Source: URNF01 sp045594105 (lineage in GTDB: Bacteria; Bacillota; Clostridia; Oscillospirales; Acutalibacteraceae). Taken from it: a DNA stretch of 5,604 bases. The notes under the pieces are model-generated. The model worked only from the letters and a program-made list of their open reading frames with translations. It was not told the DNA's origin and did no database searches. Location of the stretch: the NCBI GenBank assembly GCA_045594105.1, contig JAZNXY010000080.1, positions 1-5,604 of the forward strand. Reading direction: 5' to 3'. A program made the position numbers and the translations under genes. Shown piece by piece: positions 1-5,604 of the stretch (position 1 is its first letter; every line of letters starts with the position of its first letter).

Positions 1-440
1 CATTTGCTCTTGGTCATAGAGCCGTTAGCGTCAAGGTAAATCCAACCCACGGAATCCTGTTTCCAGCAGTTGGTGACCGCATAGCCGTCAGCACCGAGGT
101 AGCACCAGCCCTTGCTGTCCTTTGCCCATGCGTTAGTCAGCATGGCACCGTTAGAGCCGAGGTATACCCAGCCGACAGAGTCCTTTTTCCACGTGTTGGT
201 TACCATATAGCCGTTGGCGTCCAGATAATACCATTTGCCGCCGTCCAACACCCAATCCTGTTTGACCATGGTGCCGTTCTTGTAGAAGTACCACTTGCCG
301 TCGATTTCTACAAATCCGTTAAGGTTTTCGCCCCCGACTGCCGTATTTGCCGACACGTCAATGGACATCATCGGGCAAACACTGCAAAACAGTGCCAGTG
401 CCAAAATGACCGATAAGACTTTCTTTATGTTCATTCTCAT
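1..440 (-). CDS. Secreted cell-wall/choline-binding repeat protein, N-terminal part (runs off left edge)
   Basis: Reading the minus strand from ATG at 440 gives an open frame of 146 codons that is still open at base 1, so the C-terminus is missing. Residues 1-31 form a signal peptide: basic start (MRMNIKK), hydrophobic core (LSVILALALF) and a probable cleavage after V-S-A at residue 31. From about residue 48 there are tandem repeats of 20-22 residues, each starting GKW or GW, then Y-x-Y or VYL/CYL/IYL, D/G-x-N/D-G, and a T-N-x-W segment. Repeat starts lie near residues 48, 68, 90, 111 and 132. This is the aromatic pattern of the CW_binding_1/choline-binding family, which binds choline-teichoic acids or other glycans at the cell surface. 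Any catalytic domain would lie downstream and is not visible. The start is supported by AGGGGGG at 448-454, 7 nt upstream, and by a promoter at 479-507. The ligand is not decidable from this part. Confidence 0.9.
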   Translation of the reverse strand, partial: MRMNIKKVLSVILALALFCSVCPMMSIDVSANTAVGGENLNGFVEIDGKWYFYKNGTMVKQDWVLDGGKWYYLDANGYMVTNTWKKDSVGWVYLGSNGAMLTNAWAKDSKGWCYLGADGYAVTNCWKQDSVGWIYLDANGSMTKSK

Positions 441-447
441 ATCGCAT

Positions 448-454
448 CCCCCCT
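448..454 (-). promoter_or_regulatory. Shine-Dalgarno site of the repeat protein
   Basis: On the minus strand AGGGGGG lies 7 nt before the ATG at 440. It decides between ATG at 440 and a nearby ATG at 447: the latter overlaps this region, is in another frame and soon meets a stop. Confidence 0.7.
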
Positions 455-478
455 GAAAGGCGATATTCATACAATTTT

Positions 479-507
479 ACTATACCACTTTTTGTCACTA
501 AGGTCAA
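479..507 (-). promoter_or_regulatory. Sigma-A type promoter of the repeat protein
   Basis: On the minus strand a -35 box TTGACC (502-507) and a -10 box TATAGT (479-484) are separated by exactly 17 nt. Each box matches its consensus at five of six positions. Transcription would start near 472, giving a leader of roughly 30 nt before the ATG at 440. The promoter lies downstream of the terminator that ends the HTH operon, so this gene appears to have its own transcription unit. Confidence 0.8.
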
Positions 508-558
508 CTGCTATTGCTATCTTTCAGCAGACAAAAACACCTGCTCTATACTGTAAAG

Positions 559-596
559 AAAAGCGGTGTGTCCTTTCCGAAGGACACACCGCTTTT
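559..596 (-). terminator. Rho-independent terminator after the HTH/DUF2975 operon
   Basis: A perfect 15-bp stem (arms 561-575 and 580-594) closes a 4-nt loop, TCCG on the plus strand. A/T pairs outside can extend it to 17 bp. On the minus strand it begins directly after the HTH stop codon (597-599) and is followed by TTTTCTTT. On the plus strand it is followed by six Ts, so it could work in both directions, although no plus-strand gene enters it here. It insulates the operon from the promoter of the repeat protein. Confidence 0.9.
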
Positions 597-803
597 TTAT
601 TCGTCTTGCCTATATTCCAGAATATCGCCCGGCTGACACTCCAGTGCCTTACAAATAGCATCCAACGTGGAAAAACGCACCGCCCGTGCGTGGCTGTTTT
701 TAAGAATGGACAGGTTTGCCAGGGTGATGCCCACCTTATCGGCAAGCTCGGTAAGGCCCATTTTTCTTTTTGCCATCATGACATCCAAATTGATGATAAT
801 CAT
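597..803 (-). CDS. Small Cro/CI-type (XRE) HTH transcriptional regulator, YozG-like
   Basis: This 68-residue protein is almost entirely one DNA-binding HTH domain of the Cro/CI family. The scaffold helix segment is LTELADKVGI (about 17-26), and the recognition helix region is TLANLSILKN (about 27-36). A third part, RFSTLDAICKALECQPGDIL (43-62), is the classic closing helix and P-G-D-I-L motif. The length and the start MIIINLD followed by AKRKM match the short YozG-type regulators found in Bacillota next to DUF2975 proteins (recalled from family knowledge). GAGGGA at 810-815, 6 nt before the ATG, overlaps the stop codon of the upstream DUF2975 gene. The 10-nt gap (804-813) implies co-transcription and possibly translational coupling. 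Its likely target is the palindrome in the operon promoter at 1301-1315 (inference). Confidence 0.92.
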   Translation of the reverse strand: MIIINLDVMMAKRKMGLTELADKVGITLANLSILKNSHARAVRFSTLDAICKALECQPGDILEYRQDE

Positions 804-813
804 ATACGTTCCC

Positions 814-1269
814 TCAAATCGTCATATCGTTTTCGGCCTTATACGCAAATGCTTCCGAGAAAAGCTGTCCCAACACAAACAGCAGCAGTCCTATAATGGT
901 AAATGCAACAAATACCGCTATCATAAAAAATTTATGCAAAAAGAAGGTCATCACAAAATAAAACGCCGCCAACACAAGGATTTCCCAACCTATCACATAC
1001 AGACGCTTTACGGTATCCTTGGAGAATGCCTTTCCTTTATTGATATTGTGCATCACACGGCGTGCTTGCCACAAAATCAGCTCCGCCATGATACCCGAAA
1101 CGGACAGCACCGTAAAATATTTTTCGTACAACCGATCCGGCTCGCCGGGAAAACGCATAGTAACATCGGGAATGGACCACGGCAGAGTCACGATCAGTGC
1201 CACAGCGAGCAGCATCAAGCCCACCAGCAGCCATTCCAGTATACGTCCCAATCTTTTTCTGTCAAGCAT
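814..1269 (-). CDS. DUF2975 family four-helix membrane protein, YoaS-like
   Basis: From ATG at 1269 this gives 151 residues. Four hydrophobic segments are visible at about 11-30, 52-69, 90-111 and 114-137, with a short extracytoplasmic loop between the first two. The C-terminal end (A-Y-K-A-E-N-D-M-T-I) resembles the E-x-D-L-T-I ending of DUF2975 proteins, and the pairing with a short HTH gene is the usual context of that family. The molecular function is unknown. The start at 1269 is preferred because GAAAGG (1280-1285) sits 10 nt upstream. A TTG at 1287 in the same frame would add six residues, but it would leave almost no leader after the predicted transcription start near 1290. The gene is first in a two-gene operon, and the HTH gene follows after 10 nt. 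It may be a membrane partner or sensor acting with the HTH protein, but the sequence does not show this. Confidence 0.88.
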   Translation of the reverse strand: MLDRKRLGRILEWLLVGLMLLAVALIVTLPWSIPDVTMRFPGEPDRLYEKYFTVLSVSGIMAELILWQARRVMHNINKGKAFSKDTVKRLYVIGWEILVLAAFYFVMTFFLHKFFMIAVFVAFTIIGLLLFVLGQLFSEAFAYKAENDMTI

Positions 1270-1279
1270 CGTTACACAA

Positions 1280-1285
1280 CCTTTC
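1280..1285 (-). promoter_or_regulatory. Shine-Dalgarno site deciding the DUF2975 start
   Basis: GAAAGG on the minus strand, 10 nt upstream of ATG at 1269. It supports that start over the in-frame TTG at 1287, which lies upstream of this site and has no well-spaced Shine-Dalgarno of its own. Confidence 0.6.
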
Positions 1286-1296
1286 AAAACAATAAT

Positions 1297-1325
1297 ATCC
1301 TATCGTAAAACGATAAAATTGTCAA
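1297..1325 (-). promoter_or_regulatory. Promoter of the DUF2975/HTH operon
   Basis: On the minus strand a perfect -35 box TTGACA (1320-1325) and a weaker -10 box TAGGAT (1297-1302, four of six) are separated by 17 nt. The start of transcription would be near 1290, about 20 nt before the chosen ATG. An inverted repeat fills most of the spacer and touches the -10 box. Confidence 0.75.
1301..1315. promoter_or_regulatory. Palindromic operator candidate in the operon promoter
   Basis: The minus strand reads TATCGTTTTACGATA: 6-bp arms TATCGT and ACGATA around a 3-nt centre. It occupies the spacer and overlaps two bases of the -10 box of the DUF2975/HTH promoter. A protein bound here would block RNA polymerase. 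The HTH regulator encoded by the same operon is the obvious candidate, giving negative autoregulation. The palindrome and its position are seen; the binding protein is inferred. Confidence 0.6.
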
Positions 1326-1352
1326 GAGAAACAATCTACGTTGCTTTTTTTA

Positions 1353-1381
1353 TTGTCATTTCGAAAAATATGTGTTATACT
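1353..1381 (+). promoter_or_regulatory. secA promoter with extended -10
   Basis: A -35 box TTGTCA (1353-1358) and a -10 box TATACT (1376-1381) are separated by 17 nt, each with five of six consensus bases. The TG at 1373-1374, one base before the -10 box, makes it an extended -10 promoter. Transcription would start near 1388, leaving a leader of about 55 nt. I see no convincing stable hairpin or regulatory RNA in this leader. It diverges from the DUF2975/HTH promoter, with 27 bp between the two -35 boxes. Confidence 0.78.
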
Positions 1382-1425
1382 ACTATATTGTATATCCTGT
1401 TTTAGAGATCAGAGTGATATATTCC

Positions 1426-1434
1426 GGGAGGAAG
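1426..1434 (+). promoter_or_regulatory. Shine-Dalgarno site of secA
   Basis: GGGAGGAAG lies 9 nt before ATG at 1444. It fixes that ATG as the start. The frame is open further upstream, to an ATG-like start near 1372, but that part lies within the promoter. Confidence 0.8.
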
Positions 1435-1443
1435 CTTGACATT

Positions 1444-4188
1444 ATGGGACTTTTTACGGCATTGTTCGGCAATGCGAATGAAAAAGCAATCAATCGGTTG
1501 CTGCCGCTTCGTGACAAGGTGCTGGCGTTGGAGGAAACCTACCGTGCCATGAGCACCGAGGAATTAAAAGCACAAACCAATATCTTAAAGGCACGTCTGG
1601 CAGACGGTGAGACCACCGACGATATTCTGCCGGAGGCGTTCGCCGTGTGCCGTGAAGCTGCTGACCGTGTGCTCGGTATGCGGCACTTCCCCGTACAGAT
1701 TTTGGGCGGTATCGTCCTGCACCAGGGACGCATTGCCGAAATGCGTACAGGTGAAGGTAAAACCTTGGTCGCCACCCTGCCTGCGTATCTGAACGCTTTG
1801 ACAGGCAAAGGTGTGCATATCGTTACCGTTAACGACTACCTTGCCAGACGTGACAGCGAATGGATGGGTAAAGTCTACCGTTATTTGGGTCTGTCGGTCG
1901 GTCTTATCGTACACGGCTTGTCCAAGGAGGAACGCCGTGCCGCATACGCCGCAGATATCACCTACGGCACCAACAATGAGTTGGGATTCGACTATCTGCG
2001 TGACAATATGGTGCTGTACAAGGAAGATCTTGTACAAAGAGGGCACCATTTCGCCATCGTCGATGAGGTGGACTCCATCTTGATTGACGAAGCACGCACC
2101 CCGCTGATCATTTCGGGACAGGGGGACAAATCTACCGACCTGTATGCACGTGCAGACCAGTTTGCCAAGCGCTTAAAGGTGTTCCGCATCAAAGAAATGG
2201 ATACCAAAAAAGAACAGGACACGGTTGACGGCGATTATATTGTTGACGAAAAAGCAAAAACCGCTACCCTCACCCGATCGGGTGTTGAAAAAGCGGAAAA
2301 ATATTTTGCGGTTGACAATCTGATGGATATGGAAAACGTCACCCTGTTACATCACATCAACCAGGCCATCAAAGCGTGCGGTGTGATGCGTCGTGATGTG
2401 GATTACGTGGTGAAAGACGGTCAGGTGGTCATCGTTGATGAGTTTACGGGGCGTCTGATGCCCGGCAGACGATACAACGAAGGGTTGCATCAAGCCATTG
2501 AAGCCAAGGAAGGCGTACAGGTCGAGCGTGAAAGCAAAACACTCGCCACCGTTACCTTCCAAAACTATTTCCGCCTGTACAGCAAGCTGTCGGGTATGAC
2601 CGGTACCGCCCAAACCGAAGCGGCGGAGTTTGGCGAGATTTATCGCTTGGATGTCGTGGAAATCCCCACCAATAAGCCGGTTGTCCGTACCGATTTCCCC
2701 GATGCTGTTTACAGAACAGAAAAAGCCAAGTTCCAGGCGGTTGTTGAGCAGATCGTGGAGTGTCACAAAAGACAGCAACCGGTGTTGGTGGGTACCGTTT
2801 CGATTGAAAAATCGGAAGTGTTATCCAAAATTTTGCGTACACAAGGCATTCCGCACGAGGTGTTAAACGCAAAGTACCATGAAAAAGAGGCGGGCATCGT
2901 CGCACAGGCAGGCAAGCTCGGTGCGGTGACCATTGCTACCAATATGGCGGGCCGAGGCACCGACATTATGCTTGGCGGCAACCCTGAGTTTATGGCAAAA
3001 GCACAAATGCGTGCGAACGGTGTACCCGAAGAGCTGATAGCGGAATCCACCGCTTTCGGTGAAACGGATAACGAAGAAATCCTGGAAGCACGTGCCACCT
3101 TCAAAGAATTACACGATATGTATAAGGCACAAATCGCACCCGAGGCGCAAGCCGTTCGTGCGGCAGGCGGTCTGTTCATTATCGGTACCGAACGACACGA
3201 ATCCCGTCGTATTGATAACCAGCTCCGTGGTCGTTCCGGACGTCAGGGTGACCCCGGCGCTTCCCGTTTCTATATGTCCTTCGAAGACGACCTTCTGCGG
3301 TTGTTCGGCGGTGCGCAGATGGAAACGATTATGGAGCGTTTTGGCGTAGTGCAAGGTATATCTTTGGAGATGCCTATGCTGTCCAAGGCCATTGAAAACG
3401 CCCAAAAACGTGTCGAGGACCGCAACTTCCAGATTCGCCGTGACGTGTTGAAATACGACGACGTGATGAACAAACAGCGTGAAATCATCTACGGTCAGCG
3501 CAGAGAAGTGCTGGACGGCAAGGATATGAAGGAAAGCGTCTTCAAAATGGTTGTCGGTAATATTGAGGAAACGGTAGCACTGTTTACCGGCAGCGAAAAC
3601 CACGCAGAGTGGAATCTTGCCAGCTTACGTGATCATTTCCTCGGCCTGCTGACCACACCTGACGATTTCCATTTTTCAGCACAGGAGCTGGAGGATCTGG
3701 AAGCTTCCGACCTTGTGGTACAGCTGATCGACCGTGCCAAGCAGCGCTATGCGGCTCAGGAACGCCTTTTCGGCGACTCGATGCGTGAAGTGGAACGTGT
3801 GGTGCTGCTGCAAAACGTAGACACGTATTGGATGGAGCATATCGACAATATGGACCAGCTGCGTGCAGGTATTCACCTGCGTGCATACGGTCAGCACGAC
3901 CCTGTTGTTGCGTACCGTTTAGAAGGTTTTGACCTATTTGACGAAATGATAAACACCATTCGTGAAACCACTGCCCGTATGATTTTGTCGGTGCGGCCCC
4001 GTGAGGAAGAACCGCAGCGAAAAGCGGTAGCACACGAAACGGCTGCCAACGTCGGCGGAGATGCTTCCGCAAAAAAACAGCCCGTACGCAAAACCGCCGC
4101 CGAAAAAATCGGCAGAAACGACCCGTGTCCCTGCGGCAGCGGTAAAAAATACAAAAAATGCTGCGGCAGCGGTGCCACACAGCAATAA
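1444..4188 (+). CDS. secA: Preprotein translocase ATPase SecA
   Basis: SecA is the cytosolic and membrane-associated motor that uses ATP to push unfolded preproteins through the SecYEG channel. The product is 914 residues, in the normal family range. It begins MGLFTALFG, typical of SecA. Walker A is MRTGEGKT at 100-107, and Walker B/DEAD-like DEVD is at 207-210, followed by S-I-L-I-D-E-A-R-T-P. The preprotein cross-linking region falls at roughly 225-365. The second ATPase lobe shows S-G-M-T-G-T-A at 383-389, T-N-M-A-G-R-G-T-D-I at 499-508, and G-T-E-R-H-E-S-R-R-I-D-N-Q-L-R-G-R-S-G-R-Q-G at 581-602. About 60 extra residues (514-574) sit between G-G-N-P and the G-G-L-F-I-I-G-T strand. The helical scaffold and wing region follow. 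After a variable linker (about 851-885), the tail carries a zinc site with Cys895, Cys897, Cys906 and Cys907, the usual SecB- or ribosome-contacting element. All key motifs are intact. ychF follows after 12 nt. Confidence 0.99.
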   Translation: MGLFTALFGNANEKAINRLLPLRDKVLALEETYRAMSTEELKAQTNILKARLADGETTDDILPEAFAVCREAADRVLGMRHFPVQILGGIVLHQGRIAEMRTGEGKTLVATLPAYLNALTGKGVHIVTVNDYLARRDSEWMGKVYRYLGLSVGLIVHGLSKEERRAAYAADITYGTNNELGFDYLRDNMVLYKEDLVQRGHHFAIVDEVDSILIDEARTPLIISGQGDKSTDLYARADQFAKRLKVFRIKEMDTKKEQDTVDGDYIVDEKAKTATLTRSGVEKAEKYFAVDNLMDMENVTLLHHINQAIKACGVMRRDVDYVVKDGQVVIVDEFTGRLMPGRRYNEGLHQAIEAKEGVQVERESKTLATVTFQNYFRLYSKLSGMTGTAQTEAAEFGEIYRLDVVEIPTNKPVVRTDFPDAVYRTEKAKFQAVVEQIVECHKRQQPVLVGTVSIEKSEVLSKILRTQGIPHEVLNAKYHEKEAGIVAQAGKLGAVTIATNMAGRGTDIMLGGNPEFMAKAQMRANGVPEELIAESTAFGETDNEEILEARATFKELHDMYKAQIAPEAQAVRAAGGLFIIGTERHESRRIDNQLRGRSGRQGDPGASRFYMSFEDDLLRLFGGAQMETIMERFGVVQGISLEMPMLSKAIENAQKRVEDRNFQIRRDVLKYDDVMNKQREIIYGQRREVLDGKDMKESVFKMVVGNIEETVALFTGSENHAEWNLASLRDHFLGLLTTPDDFHFSAQELEDLEASDLVVQLIDRAKQRYAAQERLFGDSMREVERVVLLQNVDTYWMEHIDNMDQLRAGIHLRAYGQHDPVVAYRLEGFDLFDEMINTIRETTARMILSVRPREEEPQRKAVAHETAANVGGDASAKKQPVRKTAAEKIGRNDPCPCGSGKKYKKCCGSGATQQ

Positions 4189-4196
4189 GGAGAAAG
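4189..4196 (+). promoter_or_regulatory. Shine-Dalgarno site of ychF
   Basis: GGAGAAAG begins directly after the secA stop codon and ends 4 nt before the ychF ATG. The whole intergenic gap is 12 nt and has no room for a promoter or terminator, so the two genes should share a transcript. Confidence 0.75.
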
Positions 4197-4200
4197 CTAT

Positions 4201-5298
4201 ATGAAATTAGGTATCGTCGGATTGCCGAATGTGGGCAAATCCACCTTGTTTAACGCCATTACCAATGCAGGTGCAGGATCTGCCAACTACCCGTTCTGCA
4301 CTATCGATCCCAACGTCGGCATTGTTTCCGTGCCGGATGACCGTTTGGATGTGTTGACCGAAATGTACAATCCCGCAAAGGTCACCCCTGCGGTGATTGA
4401 GTTTGTGGATATTGCGGGTCTTGTAAAAGGTGCCAGCAAGGGCGAAGGTCTTGGCAACAAGTTTCTTGCCAACATCCGTGAGGTAGACGCTATCGTGCAT
4501 GTGGTGCGTTGCTTTGCCAATGATGATATCATCCACGTTGACGGCAGTGTAGATGCCCTGCGTGATATGGAAACTATCAATTTGGAGCTTATTTTTGCGG
4601 ATATGGAAATGGTGGAACGCCGTTTGGACCGTACCACCAAAGCATTGAAGGGCGACAAAACCCTGCAGGGTGAGGTTGACCTGTTAAAACGTGTGCTTGC
4701 CACTTTAGAGGCGGGCAAACCGGCCCGTGCGGTGGAATGCGATGAGGATGAGCTGGCATTCTTAAACACCTTAACCTTACTCACCGCAAAGCCCATCATT
4801 TATGCCGCCAATCTGTCCGAAGACGATTTCACGGGCGACGGTCCCGAAGCCAATGAAAACTATCAGAAGGTGGCTGCAGCCGCCAAAGAGGAAGGTGCAG
4901 AGGTACTGCCCATTTGCGCACAGATGGAAGCGGATATTGCGGATATGGACGATGAGGAAAAGGCGGTATTCTTAGAGGAGCTCGGCCTTACCCATTCGGG
5001 TCTTGACCGTTTGATTCAGAAAAGCTATTCTCTCTTAGGTCTTATCTCCTACCTCACCGCCGGTCCCACCGAAGTGCGTGCCTGGACCATTGTAAACGGT
5101 ACCAAAGCACCGCAGGCGGCAGGTAAAATACATACCGACTTTGAACGTGGCTTTATCCGTGCGGAAGTAGTGGCGTACGATGACCTTATCGCCTGCGGCT
5201 CTATGAATGCCGCTAAAGAAAAGGGGCTTGTGCGTTCGGAAGGCAAAGAATACGTGATGAAGGACGGCGACGTGGTGCTGTTCAGATTTAATGTATAA
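4201..5298 (+). CDS. ychF: Redox-regulated P-loop ATPase YchF (OLA1 family)
   Basis: YchF belongs to the Obg-related TRAFAC NTPases but, as known for the family, prefers ATP to GTP. It associates with ribosomes and has been linked to stress responses and control of translation initiation. The product is 365 residues, the standard length. Visible motifs are the P-loop GLPNVGKS at 7-14, the G3 motif D-I-A-G at 70-73 followed by LVKGASKGEGLGNKFL, and N-L-S-E at 204-207, the N-x-x-E form that replaces the GTP-specifying N-K-x-D and explains the ATP preference. A helical coiled-coil domain lies at roughly 125-195. A C-terminal TGS domain covers about 280-363, starting near LTAGPTEVRAWTI and ending VVLFRFNV. 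It starts at the first ATG after a good Shine-Dalgarno site, 12 nt behind secA, and ends just before a strong terminator. Nothing is truncated or unusual. Confidence 0.98.
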   Translation: MKLGIVGLPNVGKSTLFNAITNAGAGSANYPFCTIDPNVGIVSVPDDRLDVLTEMYNPAKVTPAVIEFVDIAGLVKGASKGEGLGNKFLANIREVDAIVHVVRCFANDDIIHVDGSVDALRDMETINLELIFADMEMVERRLDRTTKALKGDKTLQGEVDLLKRVLATLEAGKPARAVECDEDELAFLNTLTLLTAKPIIYAANLSEDDFTGDGPEANENYQKVAAAAKEEGAEVLPICAQMEADIADMDDEEKAVFLEELGLTHSGLDRLIQKSYSLLGLISYLTAGPTEVRAWTIVNGTKAPQAAGKIHTDFERGFIRAEVVAYDDLIACGSMNAAKEKGLVRSEGKEYVMKDGDVVLFRFNV

Positions 5299-5317
5299 AA
5301 GTTACTGTGAAACCAAT

Positions 5318-5355
5318 AAAAAAACGACTGTACCTCTCGGTACAGTCGTTTTTTT
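5318..5355. terminator. Bidirectional rho-independent terminator between ychF and the right-edge gene
   Basis: A perfect inverted repeat: seven As (5318-5324), then CGACTGTACC, loop TCTC (5335-5338), GGTACAGTCG, and seven Ts (5349-5355). The GC-containing stem is 10 bp and extends to 17 bp through A/T pairs, giving a U-run on both transcripts. It lies 19 nt after the ychF stop and overlaps the stop codon of the convergent minus-strand gene (5354-5356), so it serves both. Confidence 0.93.
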
Positions 5356-5604
5356 ATGTATCTTCTTTGTACGCAATATACAGTAACTGTATCATTAACG
5401 CCGACATATCGTCCTTTTGAAGAACACCCGCCGTTAAAAACGCTTTTTCCAAGGCACTACCTTCGGTCAACAACCTACTGCGTATCCATATACCTAATGA
5501 GAAATGATACGCATACAAATTCTCAAAGGCACACGCCAAAAACTCGTCCCATTGTTTGTGCGTAAAAAACGAGCGCATCTGTGGAAACGCTTTTTGTATT
5601 TCTT
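5354..5604 (-). CDS. C-terminal part of an uncharacterised protein (runs off right edge)
   Basis: The minus strand is open from base 5603 to a TAA at 5354-5356, giving about 82 residues with no stop at the right edge. The ATG at 5578 is probably internal: there is no Shine-Dalgarno before it and the frame continues in with E-I-Q-K-A-F-P-Q. The visible segment is soluble and helical in character, with the run YHFSLGIWIR, then L-E-K-A-F-L, and near the end KDDMSALMIQLLY. The H-F-x-L-G-x-W-I-R plus D-D-M-S-x-x-I combination recalls small proteins of unknown function of the DUF6794 type, but this is from memory and unproven. It converges on ychF and shares its terminator. No function can be given. 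Confidence 0.65.
   Translation of the reverse strand, partial: EIQKAFPQMRSFFTHKQWDEFLACAFENLYAYHFSLGIWIRSRLLTEGSALEKAFLTAGVLQKDDMSALMIQLLYIAYKEDT

Noticed and set aside
1..300. Spaced similar DNA units of about 63 bases that could suggest a repeat array or CRISPR
   Set aside because: The units are imperfect, have the period of 21 codons and encode wall-binding protein repeats in one continuous frame.
359..447. ATG at 447 as start of the left-edge gene
   Set aside because: This frame hits a TGA within about 30 codons and lacks a signal peptide; the ATG at 440 gives the long frame with signal peptide and repeats.
559..596. Long hairpin as part of a small RNA or riboswitch
   Set aside because: It is a simple stem with a 4-base loop and flanking U-runs directly after a stop codon, fully explained as a terminator.
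1270..1287. TTG start at 1287 for the DUF2975 protein
   Set aside because: It would leave only a few bases of leader after the predicted transcription start, while ATG at 1269 has a Shine-Dalgarno site 10 nt upstream.
492..1308. Plus-strand open frames of 134 and 213 residues (492-896 and 667-1308)
   Set aside because: They lie opposite the HTH and DUF2975 genes, which have family-level similarity, ribosome-binding sites and a promoter. The plus-strand translations have no recognisable domain and no start signals.
1372..1443. N-terminal extension of SecA by 24 residues
   Set aside because: It begins inside the secA promoter, upstream of the predicted transcription start, and would not be preceded by a ribosome-binding site. 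SecA proteins normally start at the MGLF-like sequence found at 1444.
3584..4180. Minus-strand open frames of 73-198 residues opposite the 3' part of secA
   Set aside because: They are low-complexity Arg/His/Cys-rich or Phe/Ala-rich shadow translations of the conserved secA coding strand, with no start signals or domains.

Overview
The window looks like chromosomal DNA from a Gram-positive, Clostridia-like bacterium, perhaps an Oscillospiraceae/Ruminococcaceae relative. The evidence is purine-rich Shine-Dalgarno sites, sigma-A type promoters with 17-nt spacers, a SecA with a C-terminal zinc-binding tail and a long insertion in its second ATPase lobe, a YozG/YoaS-like HTH plus DUF2975 pair, and a secreted protein with aromatic cell-wall-binding repeats. 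The taxonomic call is inference from these gene types. No mobile element, rRNA, tRNA or CRISPR array is visible.

Layout. Positions 1-440 (minus) hold the N-terminal part of an exported protein: a signal peptide, then tandem repeats of about 21 residues, cut by the left edge. Its promoter is at 479-507. A strong hairpin terminator (559-596) separates it from a two-gene minus-strand operon: a four-helix DUF2975 membrane protein (814-1269) followed by a 68-residue Cro/CI-type HTH regulator (597-803). The operon promoter (1297-1325) carries a palindrome exactly between its -35 and -10 boxes, a likely operator for the HTH protein. Transcribed away from it on the plus strand, from an extended -10 promoter (1353-1381), are secA (1444-4188) and, 12 nt later, ychF (4201-5298). 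A near-perfect bidirectional terminator (5318-5355) closes this pair and also ends a minus-strand gene that enters from the right edge (5354-5604).

How the genes fit together. SecA drives post-translational export through SecYEG, the route the repeat protein at the left edge would use. YchF is a ribosome-associated P-loop ATPase; its tight spacing behind secA suggests co-transcription of an export gene with a translation-linked gene. The HTH/DUF2975 pair looks like a self-contained autoregulated module. The two core genes are ordinary. The points that deserve a second look are the operator-like palindrome, the long SecA insertion and the two edge-truncated genes. I did not see a clearly new biological system here.
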